Source: Cycas panzhihuaensis (Eukaryota; Cycadophyta). Taken from it: a stretch of 64,000 bases of DNA. Position 1 is the first letter of the stretch; each line of letters opens with the position of its first letter. The stretch spans positions 27,473,741-27,537,740 of the forward strand of contig CM041465.1 in NCBI GenBank assembly GCA_023213395.1, read 5' to 3'. The notes under the pieces are model-generated. The model saw only the letters and a list, made by a program, of their open reading frames with translations. It was not told the origin of the DNA and did not search any database. A program made the translations under genes and the position numbers. Of this stretch, positions 43,618 to 53,760 are shown piece by piece.

Positions 43618-43889
43618 TCTTCTGAGTTCCACATTTTATGCTTTAGATATTTTAGTAGATAGCATTTTATTAACTTCTTTGCTGATGCCTCCTCCTCGTT
43701 TCTCCCTGTGAAGTGCCAGACTGAAGACTGTGGCCACTTGGAGAGAGGGTTTCTATTAGAAGCCTCTGGCACAAAACATGAGAGAGGGTTTATGTTAGGA
43801 GCTTTTGACATAAAACATCATAATATACCCTTCATCTAAAGAAAGAAAGGCGTGAACTAGATAGAATTTGGCTAGCTGATAGGCTTCTC

Positions 43890-44111
43890 ATGCTACATGT
43901 AAAAACTGCAACGAAAAAAAAAACCTCAGTAGTCTTTTCTGAGGATCTCAAGTCCTCTGGAAAGAAAATCTTTGATCCTCAAGACAAGTTCCTTCAGAAA
44001 TGGAATAAAATATTTTTTATATCATGTATAGGTGCAGTTTCAGTAAATCCCTTATTCTTTTATCTGCCAGTCATTAATGATACATCAGGTTACCTTGATA
44101 TAGATAATAGT
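43890..44111 (+). pseudogene. Captured cyclic nucleotide-gated channel (CNGC) fragment
   Basis: Plant CNGCs are plasma-membrane cation channels gated by cyclic nucleotides and calmodulin. The open frame contains VVFSEDLKSSGKKIFDPQD (residues 14-32) and KFLQKWNKIFFISCIGAVSV (33-52), then NPLFFYLPVIND (53-64). This is the N-terminal cytosolic segment and first membrane helix (S1) of a CNGC, where the family reads KILDPQ..FLQ.WNK.F...C..A...DPLFFY.PV. It has no stop inside. The fragment ends at DIDNS and is followed within three bases by calmodulin sequence in another frame. It is antisense to element F. The pore and the ligand-binding domain are absent. Confidence 0.8.
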
Positions 44112-44113
44112 AG

Positions 44114-44200
44114 CTTACAGAGGAGCAGATCTCAGAGTTCAAGGAGATGTTCAACTTGTTTGATAAAGATGGAGATGGATGTATCACAACGAAGGAGCTT
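44114..44200 (+). pseudogene. Captured calmodulin N-terminus (first EF hand)
   Basis: The frame reads [20 protein letters not shown] (29 codons in all) and goes on through DGCITTKEL, which is the N-terminal helix and first calcium-binding loop [12 protein letters not shown] of calmodulin, nearly identical to plant calmodulins. The initial few residues (MADQ) are missing, and the match stops after KEL. The loop has all calcium-coordinating positions. It is in a different frame from the CNGC piece directly before it, so no fusion protein was made from this junction. Most plant calmodulin genes have an intron near the end of this loop (from memory); none is present here, which would suggest a spliced RNA origin. 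Confidence 0.85.
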
Positions 44201-44579
44201 GTCTAAAATTTTCTATGGATGAAATATGTATTATAAGTATGTAATGCATGTATACTGTAAAGATTTAATGGAAGTTGATAATATTAAAACTCTACTTGGG
44301 TAGTTAATATCTTATTGCAGGATACATATTACATATACAAGGAATCATACAACCTTCGACAGGGGGAGAGGTTATGGCTCTGAAGGATTAGTGGCTGTTT
44401 GAATGAAGCATCAAGCATAACTCTATTATTTGAATGAAACAAATTTAAAAGGCACTCCAGCTATGAGACGTTATAAATGTTTCAGTAAATCAGGAATGGG
44501 GTTCTATTTCCCTTGTTTCTTAGAATATAAACTGTATGTTTTACTTTCATGTATGAGATTCATACGTTTTGAAGATGAT

Positions 44580-44738
44580 TATAATACTGTGAATATTTTG
44601 CCTTTTGATGATTGTGAAATGGCTTTAAAGCTTCTTCTAGAAATGCAAGACAATGGACTCTTTCAGTCGTTTCACTTTAATATGTTTATCTATGGTCTTT
44701 TCTTGATATATCAAAACTCAATCTCATTCTTAGTATGA
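44580..44738 (+). pseudogene. Captured PPR-like fragment in element F
   Basis: The frame contains FDDCEMALKLLLEMQDNGLF and then SFHFNMFIYGLF, the layout of one PPR repeat boundary (A..LL.EM...G..P....FN.LI.GL). About 40 residues fit. It could also be chance in a hydrophobic frame, but a clear PPR piece in the sister element G supports it. Confidence 0.45.
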
Positions 44739-45281
44739 AATAAGGTAGAAATCACTTCTCTTGGTGATTCTATTTATAAAAAAATTAGAATGCTCTTTAT
44801 GGGGATAATAGTAAAATGTAATGATTTTAGCAAAGTGGGCAGCTGCCTTAGAAGTTGAGGCTTTATAGTTGAATAGGCCACTAGAATAGTAATTTGTTAT
44901 TTCAAAAATATTCTACCAACAACAACAAAGATAGCTTGACAAAAATGAAACTTGATTCGTATGGTTTCTTTTGTGTTTTCAACCTTTTAGCTAGTTGTAA
45001 AAGAGAGATCTAGCTCATCTGATCTCACCACCACACAGGCTCACAAAGCCTATATGTAAATGAAGCAAAAGCAGAAAATATTTTAAAAAAATATATAATT
45101 ATATAAAACATAAGAGATCAGTATTGTGATTGAAATCTTTCAAATATACTTTGGAGTTTCACAAAAATTTCTTCAAATAATAACAGAAAAAAAAAATAAT
45201 AATGGAGGAATATAATCATACAACAGAGTCACAATACTAAGAAATTTTTAAATATTTTGAAGGAAGTATATAAAAAAAAAA

Positions 45282-45690
45282 TGTTATTGGAGTTAATTGT
45301 CATCACTCCACTCCCACCTTCCAACTAGAGGAACATACCTCATCATCTTCAATTTATACATGTGGGTGCTCAACATGTGTAGGTAAGTTAAGGTAAGTTT
45401 ATGTTAATTTGAGTTAATTTTACTTTAAGTTAAATTTATATTATTTTATTATAATTTAAATTTTACAAGTTGAGGAGTCTCCCTCCTCCCCCAAAATTAT
45501 AAATATTGAGGGGTATACAACCCTGGTGTTTTTAGACACCGCCCATGTTGGGAAATTTGTAATGCTCTCTTCTTACAAGGGATTGAATACAATGAGTTTT
45601 CAGTTTATGCAACATTCATGTATTGAAGTATTGATGTATTGAAGAATATTTTATATTCTACCCTATTCTCCTGTAATATTATTTCCAATA
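45282..45690 (+). repeat. Element G, 5' LTR (409 bp)
   Basis: It starts TGTTATTGGAGTTAATTG and ends ATTATTTCCAATA; it matches 50383-50788 and the inverse of the F LTRs. It is followed at once by the first primer unit. Confidence 0.9.
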
Positions 45691-45790
45691 TTTGATATTA
45701 GAGCCACTTGGAGCTACATTATTTTTCCAACATTTGGTATCAAAGCTTAATTTAGCTCCATTATTTTTTCATCATTTGGTATCAGAGTAG
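45691..45790 (+). promoter_or_regulatory. Three tandem primer-binding units of element G
   Basis: The initiator tRNA-Met word (consensus TTTGGTATCAGAGC) occurs at 45691 (TTTGATATTAGAGCC), 45733 (TTTGGTATCAAAGC) and 45775 (TTTGGTATCAGAG), exactly 42 bases apart. Each unit ends with an LTR-end-like CATTATTTTTCCAACA or similar. Confidence 0.8.
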
Positions 45791-47000
45791 GTTTATGATC
45801 TATTGGTAAATTTTTTCAAAGAAGTAAGAAGATTTTGAGGCAGATTTGCTCACAACAATAAATACTGGTTATATTCATTTTCTACAAGTTTTTTCAACTA
45901 TTATTTATATTTTTTTCATCAAGATTTTCTCATTATTGAGTTATATTTGTAAAATAACAAAGATACTTCAGATTTATGCAAGTGCACAATTACAAACAAT
46001 AAATATCAAGCTATTATCACTCTACAAGAGGTTTTTTTTAACAAGTATCATATATTTCATCATTTTTCAGGTATATTTTATCTACTTATCTAATATTTTT
46101 CCAGATCTACTCAGGATTTTAGTTACAAGCTACATTTTTTCAAAGTTTTCTTTAGATTTGAGTTATATTTTCTCATATCTACAAATTTTATCATATATTT
46201 GACAGTTTTCAAGTATCGTTTGTCTACTTATCTAATATTTTCTCAAATTTGTGAAGGAGATCAAGAGCGAGCTACATTTCTTCAAAGTTTACTTCAGATC
46301 TACCATAGTTTTCTCAGATCTGTTATATATTTTTTTAGATCTACATATTTTACTAAGTATTTTACCATTTTTTGCTATATTTGGTTCAGATCTGTTATAT
46401 TTCATTTTAGATCTATAATATTTATCAATTTTTTTTTCAGATCTAATTGTTTCAACAATTATTTAGTCAATTTTCAAGTATATTCATTTAGATCTGTAAT
46501 ATTTGGTTCATATTTGCTATACTTTACTTCGGATCTACTATATTTCATTTCAAATCCATATTTTTTCATCATATATTTGACTATATTTTTAAGTTTTTTT
46601 ATAAATCTGTAATTTTTTAGGCATATTTAGCCTTCTGAAGAAGCTATACAATAAATCTCATCTCTGCAAGTCTACAAATCAGCTACTTTACTAGGCTTTT
46701 TCAGTTTCATTCTTAGATTTAAGCATATATATATATATATATATATATTAGTTTTCTTAAATATCTGCTGCAACATATTTGAATATTTTAGATTTAAACA
46801 TATGTTTCTTGGTTCTTTCATATACTTGCTCCAGTACATTTGAGAAATCTTAGATACAAATATATTTAAAAAAAATAAAAAAAATTCTCTTTTTGGGATA
46901 AACTCATAAAATAATCTACAAAAATTTTTAGATATAAATATATATATATACCTCTTATATTATTGATTTATTTTTATCATCATTTTTTATAAGATCTGCT
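45791..47000 (+). repeat. AGATCT-rich leader of element G
   Basis: A T-rich stretch in which AGATCT words recur every 20 to 50 bases (for example 46100-46620), with context TTTCAGATCTGYTATATTT. Open frames 45846-46202 and 46199-46612 are Ile/Phe/Tyr/Ser-rich translations of this repeat and not credible proteins. F has the same kind of leader at 50990-52050. Confidence 0.75.
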
Positions 47001-47400
47001 ATATATTTTAGGCAAGAGTTCCTCAACTCGTTTTTCCAAAAATAGACAACTGAACCAAAAAAATATACACATCAAAACTTTTATATAGTTTCTTGTCCAT
47101 GCAAAAATTTGTTTTGTAGTGCTTGCTTTGACAATGAGTTCCTGACTGTCTTATTTTATTTTATGCATAAATAAGATGTACATTTGACTTGCATTCACAA
47201 GTCTTTTAGCCTATGAAGCCAAAACCAGTTTAATGTTGTTGCTCATCTTACTTACATCCACTAGAGAAACACTCTAAATCAAACATTGTTGGCCATTGAT
47301 CTCACAGATATGGCTACTTGGATCACACTATCACCCTTCATTGAAGGGCCTTTTAACATATATTTTGCCTATTTCTTCAAGTTGACAACTAGATTTTCTG
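47001..47400. other. Unassigned stretch in element G
   Basis: The minus strand shows a short protein-like run around 47270-47400 (QLMDAENLVVNLKK, then YMLKGPSMKGDSVIQVAISV), perhaps an exon-sized piece of another host gene. I do not recognise it. Confidence 0.3.
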
Positions 47401-47504
47401 CATCCATGAGCTGTTGATCAAATGCAAGTCTCTGCCTTGCCAATTAATGATAACAATGATGATTTGAATGAATCTTCTTCAAAACTTTCTGCATTTGGTG
47501 CTGT

Positions 47505-47690
47505 TTATGGAAATGATAACTCCTCCATTATTTCAACAACTTTTTGCAACTTCTGTTGTTTACACAAGAGATGCATAAATATGGTATATGTATATATATC
47601 TAGAGATACATTGTATAGATGCATCTTCTCATAGATGTCCCAATCCATATCTGTGGATTTTACATTACTAAAAACCCTAAATACGAATAA
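47505..47690 (-). pseudogene. Captured PPR fragment in element G
   Basis: The minus-strand frame gives DIYEKMHLYNVSLDIYTYTI, directly followed by FMHLLCKQQKLQKVVEIMEE. This is a complete PPR repeat (YEKM.......D.YTYTI.M..LCK...L.K...IMEE). The same open frame extends upstream to 47837 with sequence of unknown origin (ELQRGAWGHWSGCWNP). The fragment lies antisense to element G, in the slot where F holds its cassette. PPR proteins act on organelle RNA; this piece has a single repeat and cannot work. Confidence 0.75.
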
Positions 47691-47839
47691 CAAAAACCTT
47701 ATTATATAATCAAACAGAAGCTCAAAGCCAAACCATTCATTCAACGAAGGAGCTTCAGGATTCCAGCAGCCTGACCAGTGGCCCCAAGCTCCTCGTTGTA
47801 GCTCCAAATTTCTGGATCTTAACCCGTCAATCTCCAACT

Positions 47840-48140
47840 ATTCGACTGCCACTACCAAATCTATTATAGTTTCATTAGGGATGAGAAGAGCACTAGTCTT
47901 GTCCTTTGAAGAGGAGCAGAAGAATTAGAGTAGAGCGGGCAGCATTAATTTGATCAGCGTTAACAAAATTCACGGTGGGGTGGCAGAAAGAAACCAAGGC
48001 ACCCTTGGGTAGTCTTATGCATTTGCTTGTTTTGACAAGAAAATAGAGAAATCCATTAGACAGTGTGTGTAGGAGGCCGCATCTCCATGCAAGTCTAAAT
48101 GACACCTTCACGATGATCTCAGCGGCACCGTTAAACATTT
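47840..48140 (-). pseudogene. Captured host-like fragment upstream of the PPR piece in G
   Basis: An 81-codon minus-strand frame starts MFNGAAEIIVKVSFRLAWRC and is richer in G and C than the surroundings. It looks like an ordinary gene start, but I do not recognise the family. It ends against the conserved non-coding backbone at about 48170. Confidence 0.35.
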
Positions 48141-48170
48141 TGATACAATTTTTTTATTTGTTATTTTTTT

Positions 48171-49680
48171 AAAAGTTTAAAAATTTAACTAAATTTTATA
48201 TATTTTCACATCCAAGGTTTCTAAAACCTAACCCTATTTAGACTTTAGCCACCAGTCATCTTAAGAATTCCACATGACCATAGTATATTACAAAAGGGGG
48301 CCAATAAATTATAATAACGTTTTTCATTTTATTTTTTTTATTTTTTCATTTTTACATAGGGTTACTGGCAATTTTTTACCATAACTCTTCACTAAATCAT
48401 CGGTTTCTGATGAATCTAGTTTCATTGTGTCAAAAATTTTCTGTAGATTAATTTTGACTAGTCATATGACCAATTTGGTGCTAATTTGACCCTGTTTCAG
48501 CCGATTTAAAGTCAATTAGTCATTTTATTAGTCTTTTTTAAACTTCTTACAAAATCACTTTTTGAACTGATTATATTTTATTATTGGGAAACTATTTTTT
48601 ACCTAGATTTATTCCAAAGTGGTCTACATTCAACTACCTTATTTTTACTATAACTTTTCTATTTGACATCTAAATTCAGTTTCATTAGTTTTGTTGGGAA
48701 GCTGTTGACTCATTCCCCTTCGAACTGACATATTTTTTTATATGTTTTAATGTATTTTTACTGATTTTCAAAAGCATCAAAGTAGAGGCACTTAATTACC
48801 TCAAACCTACCATATTTACACATTTTGTGTATAGTATTTCTTAAAATTTTTAATTGAAAATATATTTAGTTCTCCAAGATATATTTGATAAGTTTTACAA
48901 AATTCTATAAAGTTTTATTAGCACTTTTATAAGGTTTTGAGCTCCCTACTCCTATTAGGCCTTAAAAAAGAGGCCTATACCTTTGAATCATCAAAATTTG
49001 ACTTGTAGGAACCCATTTTTAAAACGGCCAGTTCCATTGGATACATGTTTTGTTTATCTTCATACTCGTAAAGTTTCATGTTATTTTGACATCATTTAAT
49101 ACAGCTTTGAAGTTGCCTAACTTGAGGTTATCCTTTAAATATTTTTTAAGGAGTACAATATTTTTTATTCAAAAATTTCTTCATATTTGTTTTATTTCAA
49201 AGTGAAAATACATATATACATTTCATTTTCAATATTATATATTATCATCAAGGCTAAGGATTTATTACTTTGAGAGTTTACATTTATTCATTTGAAGAAT
49301 TAAAAGGTTAAGGATTATTCATTTCTTCATCAAAGTTTATTTCAGATTTGCTTAGGATATTTATTATATTCAAATTTGCTTTTATATTCATTTTATTTTA
49401 AAGTTTATTTAAAAGACACACTTATTAAAAAGCCTTTTTTATCATTATTTAAAGGATCATTTCGTTATTATGCTTAGTTCATATACTTTCCAAAGGCATA
49501 CATATATTGAAAGTGTTTATCATTATTGAAAAGTTTATTTCCTTATTGCACTTATAAAGGTTGCATTTAGTTCATTCATTTTCAAAGTGTATTATATCTT
49601 GTTTAAAAAGTTTATTTAAAATCATATATGTTCATTCATTTATTGACTTCTTGATTTGGTAAAAGCATACATTTTATGTA
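48171..49680 (+). other. Conserved non-coding part of the F/G family, copy in G
   Basis: Matches the inverse of F 41761-42959. No gene is seen. Confidence 0.6.
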
Positions 49681-50382
49681 CTAAAGTTTCTTTGATAAAA
49701 TGGTACAATTTCCTATATTTGATGGGAAAAAAGTTTCACTATGGTATAAGACTATGCAAGATTATTTTATTGCACATGATCTTTTGAAATATTTGCAATA
49801 TTAATATGATCTCAATATTAAAGAAAATTTTAGAAAGGATAATGAAGTTTTAGGATTATTATTTTGCACTATAAATGATGATATTTTTTCTAGAGTTTCT
49901 GAATTAACAACTTCTAAATCTGTATGGGATGTATTGCTTTCTAGTTATTGGGGGGATAGCCTTGATGTATTTGATATCGATTTTGTTGAGCATGTGAGAC
50001 AGGTGACAAAACAGGTGAATTATAATGACAACATCCAATAAGATTCAAATCAAATGCAAGACCAACTTGCTACACAAATACTTGATCCTCCATTTGAGGG
50101 GGAGAATGGATCTTATGATATGACAAAGAAAAGACCTAATGATATGACAATCAAAGTTAAATTTCTAAAAGTTAAAGTCAAAGTTGTAGCTATTCTTTTT
50201 TGTACAAATCAAGCGTCATTTACTTACAGGTTTTCTACATCATTCCATGGTAAAGAGACATATGTGGTTATAAGGATGAGAAGAGTTGATAAATATCAGA
50301 ATTTTAAAGCCTTTTTCAAATACAAATTTCATAAGTTCAAAGAGAAGATACAAATGTTCGTGATGACCATTAAGGGGGAGAA
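49681..50382 (+). pseudogene. Copia gag remnant and end peptide, element G
   Basis: Codons from 49699 give MVQFPIFDGKKVSLWYKTMQ, then EVLGLLFCTINDDIFSRVSE and SKSVWDVLLSSYWG, the N-terminal gag domain of copia elements (F.G.....W...M, A...I...L.......I......A...W..L...Y.G). Next to it comes the end peptide of the family, MQDQLATQILDPPFEGENGS (frame 50054-50494), which runs into the LTR. Everything from the rest of gag to RNase H is absent. A polypurine tract closes the region at 50370-50382. Confidence 0.7.
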
Positions 50383-50788
50383 TGCTGGAGTTAATTATCA
50401 TCACTCCACTCCCACCTTCCAACCAGGGGAGCACACCTCATCGTCTTCAATTTACACATGTAGGTGCTCAATATGTGTAGGTAAGTTAAGGTAAGTTTAT
50501 ATTAATTTGAGTTAAGTTTACTTTAAGTTACATTTATATTATTTTATTGTAATTTAAATTTCAGAGGTTGAGGAGTTTCTCTTCTCCTCCAAAATTATAA
50601 ATATTGAGAGGTGTGCAACCCTGGTGTTTTCAGACACTACCCATATTATGAAATTTGTAATCCTCTCCTCTTACAATGGATTGAATACAATGAGTTTTTA
50701 GTTTATGCAACATTCATGTATTGAAGTATTGATGTATTGAAGATTATTTTATGTTCTTCCTTGTTCTCCTGCAATATTATTTCCAACA
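50383..50788 (+). repeat. Element G, 3' LTR (406 bp)
   Basis: It starts TGCTGGAGTTAATTATC after the polypurine tract and ends TTATTTCCAACA. It matches the 5' LTR of G without a primer-like word inside. Confidence 0.9.
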
Positions 50789-52055
50789 AATGTATATGTA
50801 TTGGTATTTGAAATTTTTTAAAATGTGTGAAGTAGATATATCACAGAAATGAGAAATATGTGTTTTAGATATAAAAAAATAAGTATGAAGAACATTGTAA
50901 ATAACTGTAGTAGACTTCTTCAAACTTTCAAATGCATTATCTAGTAGATAGATTTACTATATATGCTTTTCTAGAAAGCTTAATGGGCTGAATATACACA
51001 AAAAAACTTATAGATCTAAAAAACGAACTTGAAAAAGTAGTCAAATATATAATAAAATATATATAGATCTAAAATAAAATATAGCTGATATGAACCAAAT
51101 ATTACAGATCTGAAATAAATATACTAGAAAATGTTGAAATAATTACTAAAATAAGCAGATCTGAAAGAAAACTTGATAAATATTGTAGATCTGAAATAAG
51201 TATAGTAGATCTAAAGTAAATATTATAATTTTGTAACTAATATAGTAGAAAATATTGAAATAATTGATGAAATAGGTAGATCTAAAAAATATGTTGTAGA
51301 TCTAAATAGTACTATAGCAGATCTAAAGCAAGTATAGCAGATCTAAACCAAATATAGCATATTTAAATAAAATATAGTAGAAAATAGTGAAATACTCAGT
51401 AAAATAAGCAGATTTAAAAAATATGTGGCAGATTTAAAGAATATTTAGCAGATCTGAAGTAAACTATAACATATCTTGAAGAAAACTTGTATAAATATTG
51501 TATACAATTGAAATCCTACGTAGATCTAAGAAAATATTAGATAAATAGATAGAAATATTCTTGAAAATAGTTAAATATATGATAGGATATGCAGATCTAA
51601 AAAAATATAACTCAGATCTGAAGAAAACTTTGAAAAAAATATAGCTTGTAGTTGAAATCCTACGCAGATATGGAAAATATAAGATAATAGGTAAAATATG
51701 CCTAAAACTTTTGATAAAATATATAACTTGTTAATGAAAAAGACCTCTTACAGAGTGATAAAACTTGATATTTACTATTTTTCAGTTGTGCACCTACATA
51801 AATCTGAAGAAATCTAAAGTATGTTTGTTATAGCACAAATATAACTCAAGAATAAGTAGATCTCTAATAAAAATATAAGAATCTACTAAAAAAAAACTTA
51901 TAGAAAATAAATATAACTAGTATTTTGCTTGTGAGTAAATCTGCTTCAAAAAAGCTAGTAGATCTTCTTTCTTCTTCATAAAAAAATTCAATAGGAGATG
52001 CAGTAGCCTAGAAATATGTACTCTGCTTAAAAAAACTTTAGCAGGCCTGCAATTG
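50789..52055 (-). repeat. AGATCT-rich leader of element F
   Basis: At least fifteen AGATCT words lie between 51013 and 51860 at irregular spacing of about 20 to 60 bases, each in a context like CAGATCTAAAATAAATATAG. It is the inverse counterpart of the leader of G. No gene is seen. Confidence 0.75.
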
Positions 52056-52058
52056 TTG

Positions 52059-52155
52059 GCTCTGATACCAGATGAAGGAAAATAATGGAGCTAAACCAAG
52101 CTCTAATACTAGATATAGTAAAAATAATAGAGTTAAACTAAGCTCTGATACCAAA
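52059..52155 (-). promoter_or_regulatory. Three tandem primer-binding units of element F
   Basis: Minus-strand tRNA-Met words at 52142-52155 (TTTGGTATCAGAGC), 52100-52111 (TAGTATTAGAGC) and 52059-52070 (TGGTATCAGAGC) are 41 to 42 bases apart, as in G. The first directly abuts the 5' LTR. Confidence 0.8.
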
Positions 52156-52560
52156 TGTAGGAAAATAATGCAGGCCCCAAGAGAATAGGGCAGAACATGA
52201 ATCCAATAATCAAAACTCAATAGATCATTATAGCATGAACAAGAAAGCCATTGTATTCAATCCATGTTGATAAGAGAAATATGTATAAATTTCCTAATAT
52301 GGGTGGTGTCTAAAGACACTAGGGTTGTATACCCCTCAATATATATAATTTTGGGGGAGGAGGAAAACTCCTCAACCGCTGAAATTTAAATTACAATAAA
52401 ATAATACAAACTTAACTCAAAGTAAACTTAACTCAAATCAATATAAACTTACCTTAAACTTACCTACACATGTTGAGCACCCACATGTGTATATTGAGGA
52501 AGATGAGGTATGCTCCCATGTTTGGAGGTAGGGGTGAAGTGATGACTATTAACTCCAACA
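52156..52560 (-). repeat. Element F, 5' LTR (405 bp)
   Basis: On the minus strand TGTTGGAGTTAATAG ... GCATTATTTTCCTACA. It is about 25 bases shorter than the 3' LTR near the end. Its last bases resemble the end of a primer unit rather than the G LTR end. Confidence 0.9.
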
Positions 52561-53040
52561 TTTGATTAGTCTATTCTCACCTTTCGTGCCTTTCTCTCCA
52601 TCTACTTTCCAATCTATAAAACTTCTCCTTGTCAACCTCTTTCATTTGGACCATTTTAAAAATGATAAGGCAATCATAAAATATCTAGTAGGTTCATCTC
52701 CTTCTTTTCCTAATGGACATCATAAGTTGGGTTTTTCTAGAGTTATAGTTAATCATTCTTAACCCTAGGAGTCTATTTCTTCAATTGAGCTTTCCCCTCC
52801 TCATTTCAATGAAGGAAATGCGATGCTTATGGAACAAAACAATGATGTCGATTTGGAGATAGAGGATATTCCTAGAATTATCAAGTTGGGATCTAGTTAT
52901 ACCCCCCAAGAGATCACTTAGTTTAAGGATCACTTCCATGAGTTCCACTTGGTTTTCACGTGGAACTATAAAGATATGGAAGGCCTTGACTCCTAAATTA
53001 TTGAACATAATATTATAGTAATTATTGGCATAAAACCCAA
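52561..53040 (+). pseudogene. Protease-RT linker, element B (right of element F)
   Basis: Continuation of the linker after the target duplication, with LEIEDIPRIIKLGSSYTPQE and HFHEFHLVFTWNYKDMEG, both matched in element A (5520-5700, minus strand). It leads directly into RT. Confidence 0.65.
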
Positions 53041-53760
53041 ATAGTAAAAGCAACACCCTATCCACTTGTGCCTCTCCCTTACCATTAAGTAGGAAGTGGA
53101 GAAGTTGTTAAGAGTTGGATTTATTGAAAGTATTGACTATTCTCAACGGGTTTGTGACATAGTTCTTGTAACAAAGAAGAATGGTACTATTTAGATCTAT
53201 ATTGACTTTCATAACATTAATGATGTATGTTCTAAGGATAATTTTCCTCTTCCCTTGTTTAATTAGATTTGGGATTAGACTACAGGTTTTGAGGTAATCT
53301 CTCTTATGGATGGATTTTCAAGATATAATCAGATTTCTGACATACCTCATGACTACCATAAGACCACTTTCACCACTCCTCGGGGCACCTTCATTTATAA
53401 AGTCATTCCATTTAGATTGAAGAATGCTAGTGCAACGTATCAAAGGGCTATGGTCCATATTTTCCATGACTTGATTCGTAATATTATTGTCATTTATTTA
53501 GATGATATGCTTTCCCTTTCACGCAAGAGATCTGATCATTTACATGATTTGAGAATCATTTTTAGAGGTGTAAAAAGTATCTCTTATGCCTCAATCCCTC
53601 CAAATATATTTTTAGCATTACATCAGGGAAGATGTTGGGAAACATTATTTCTCAAGATGGGATTAGAATTAATGTTAAAAAAATTGAGGCTATTATCCAA
53701 ATGCCTCCCCTAAGACCCAAAAGTAGATCAAATCCTTTCTAGGTAGGCTTGGTTTCCTAA
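53041..53760 (+). pseudogene. Reverse transcriptase, element B
   Basis: One frame from 53041 gives VEKLLRVGFIESIDYSQRVC, VLVTKKNGTI, then LMDGFSRYNQISDIPHDYHK with the first catalytic Asp, TTFTTPRGTFIYKVIPFRLK, NASATYQRAMVHIFHDLI and VIYLDDMLSLSRKRSDH with the YLDDM active site. This is the Ty3 RT order from finger to palm. Stops occur at former Gln and Trp codons, and a frameshift follows at about 53560, after which the frame GKMLGNIISQDGIRINVKKI continues in another register. It is inactive. Confidence 0.9.

Larger units (their letters stand above)
42960..45281 (+). other. Host gene cassette inside element F
   Basis: This segment has no counterpart in G and is richer in plus-strand coding pieces than its AT-rich surroundings. 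It holds an unrecognised gene start (43241), a CNGC channel piece (43890), a calmodulin N-terminus (44114) and a PPR-like piece (about 44600), all on the strand opposite to the element. 44740-45281 shows nothing recognisable. Confidence 0.65.
45282..50788 (+). mobile_element. Element G: second member of the F family, inserted in F in inverse orientation
   Basis: It has 5' LTR 45282-45690, three primer units, AGATCT-rich leader, host gene cassette (about 47400-48170), conserved non-coding part, copia gag remnant, polypurine tract and 3' LTR 50383-50788, about 5.5 kb in all. No clear target duplication is seen (AAAAA left, AATGT right). It encodes no enzymes. Confidence 0.8.
40433..52560 (-). 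mobile_element. Element F: non-autonomous copia-derived retrotransposon with captured host gene pieces, containing element G
   Basis: It is bounded by TGTAGG...CCAACA and an exact 5-bp target duplication. On the minus strand the order is: 5' LTR 52560-52156, tandem primer units, AGATCT-rich leader, (insertion of G), host gene cassette in the opposite orientation, conserved non-coding part, copia gag remnant, polypurine tract, 3' LTR. It has no protease, integrase, RT or RNase H of its own and must have used enzymes of another copia element. Without G it would measure about 6.6 kb. Confidence 0.85.

Noticed and set aside
45846-46612. Two frames of 118 and 137 codons rich in Ile, Phe, Tyr and Ser
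   Set aside because: They follow from the AGATCT/T-rich leader repeat of element G; composition is not protein-like and the F copy does not keep the frames.
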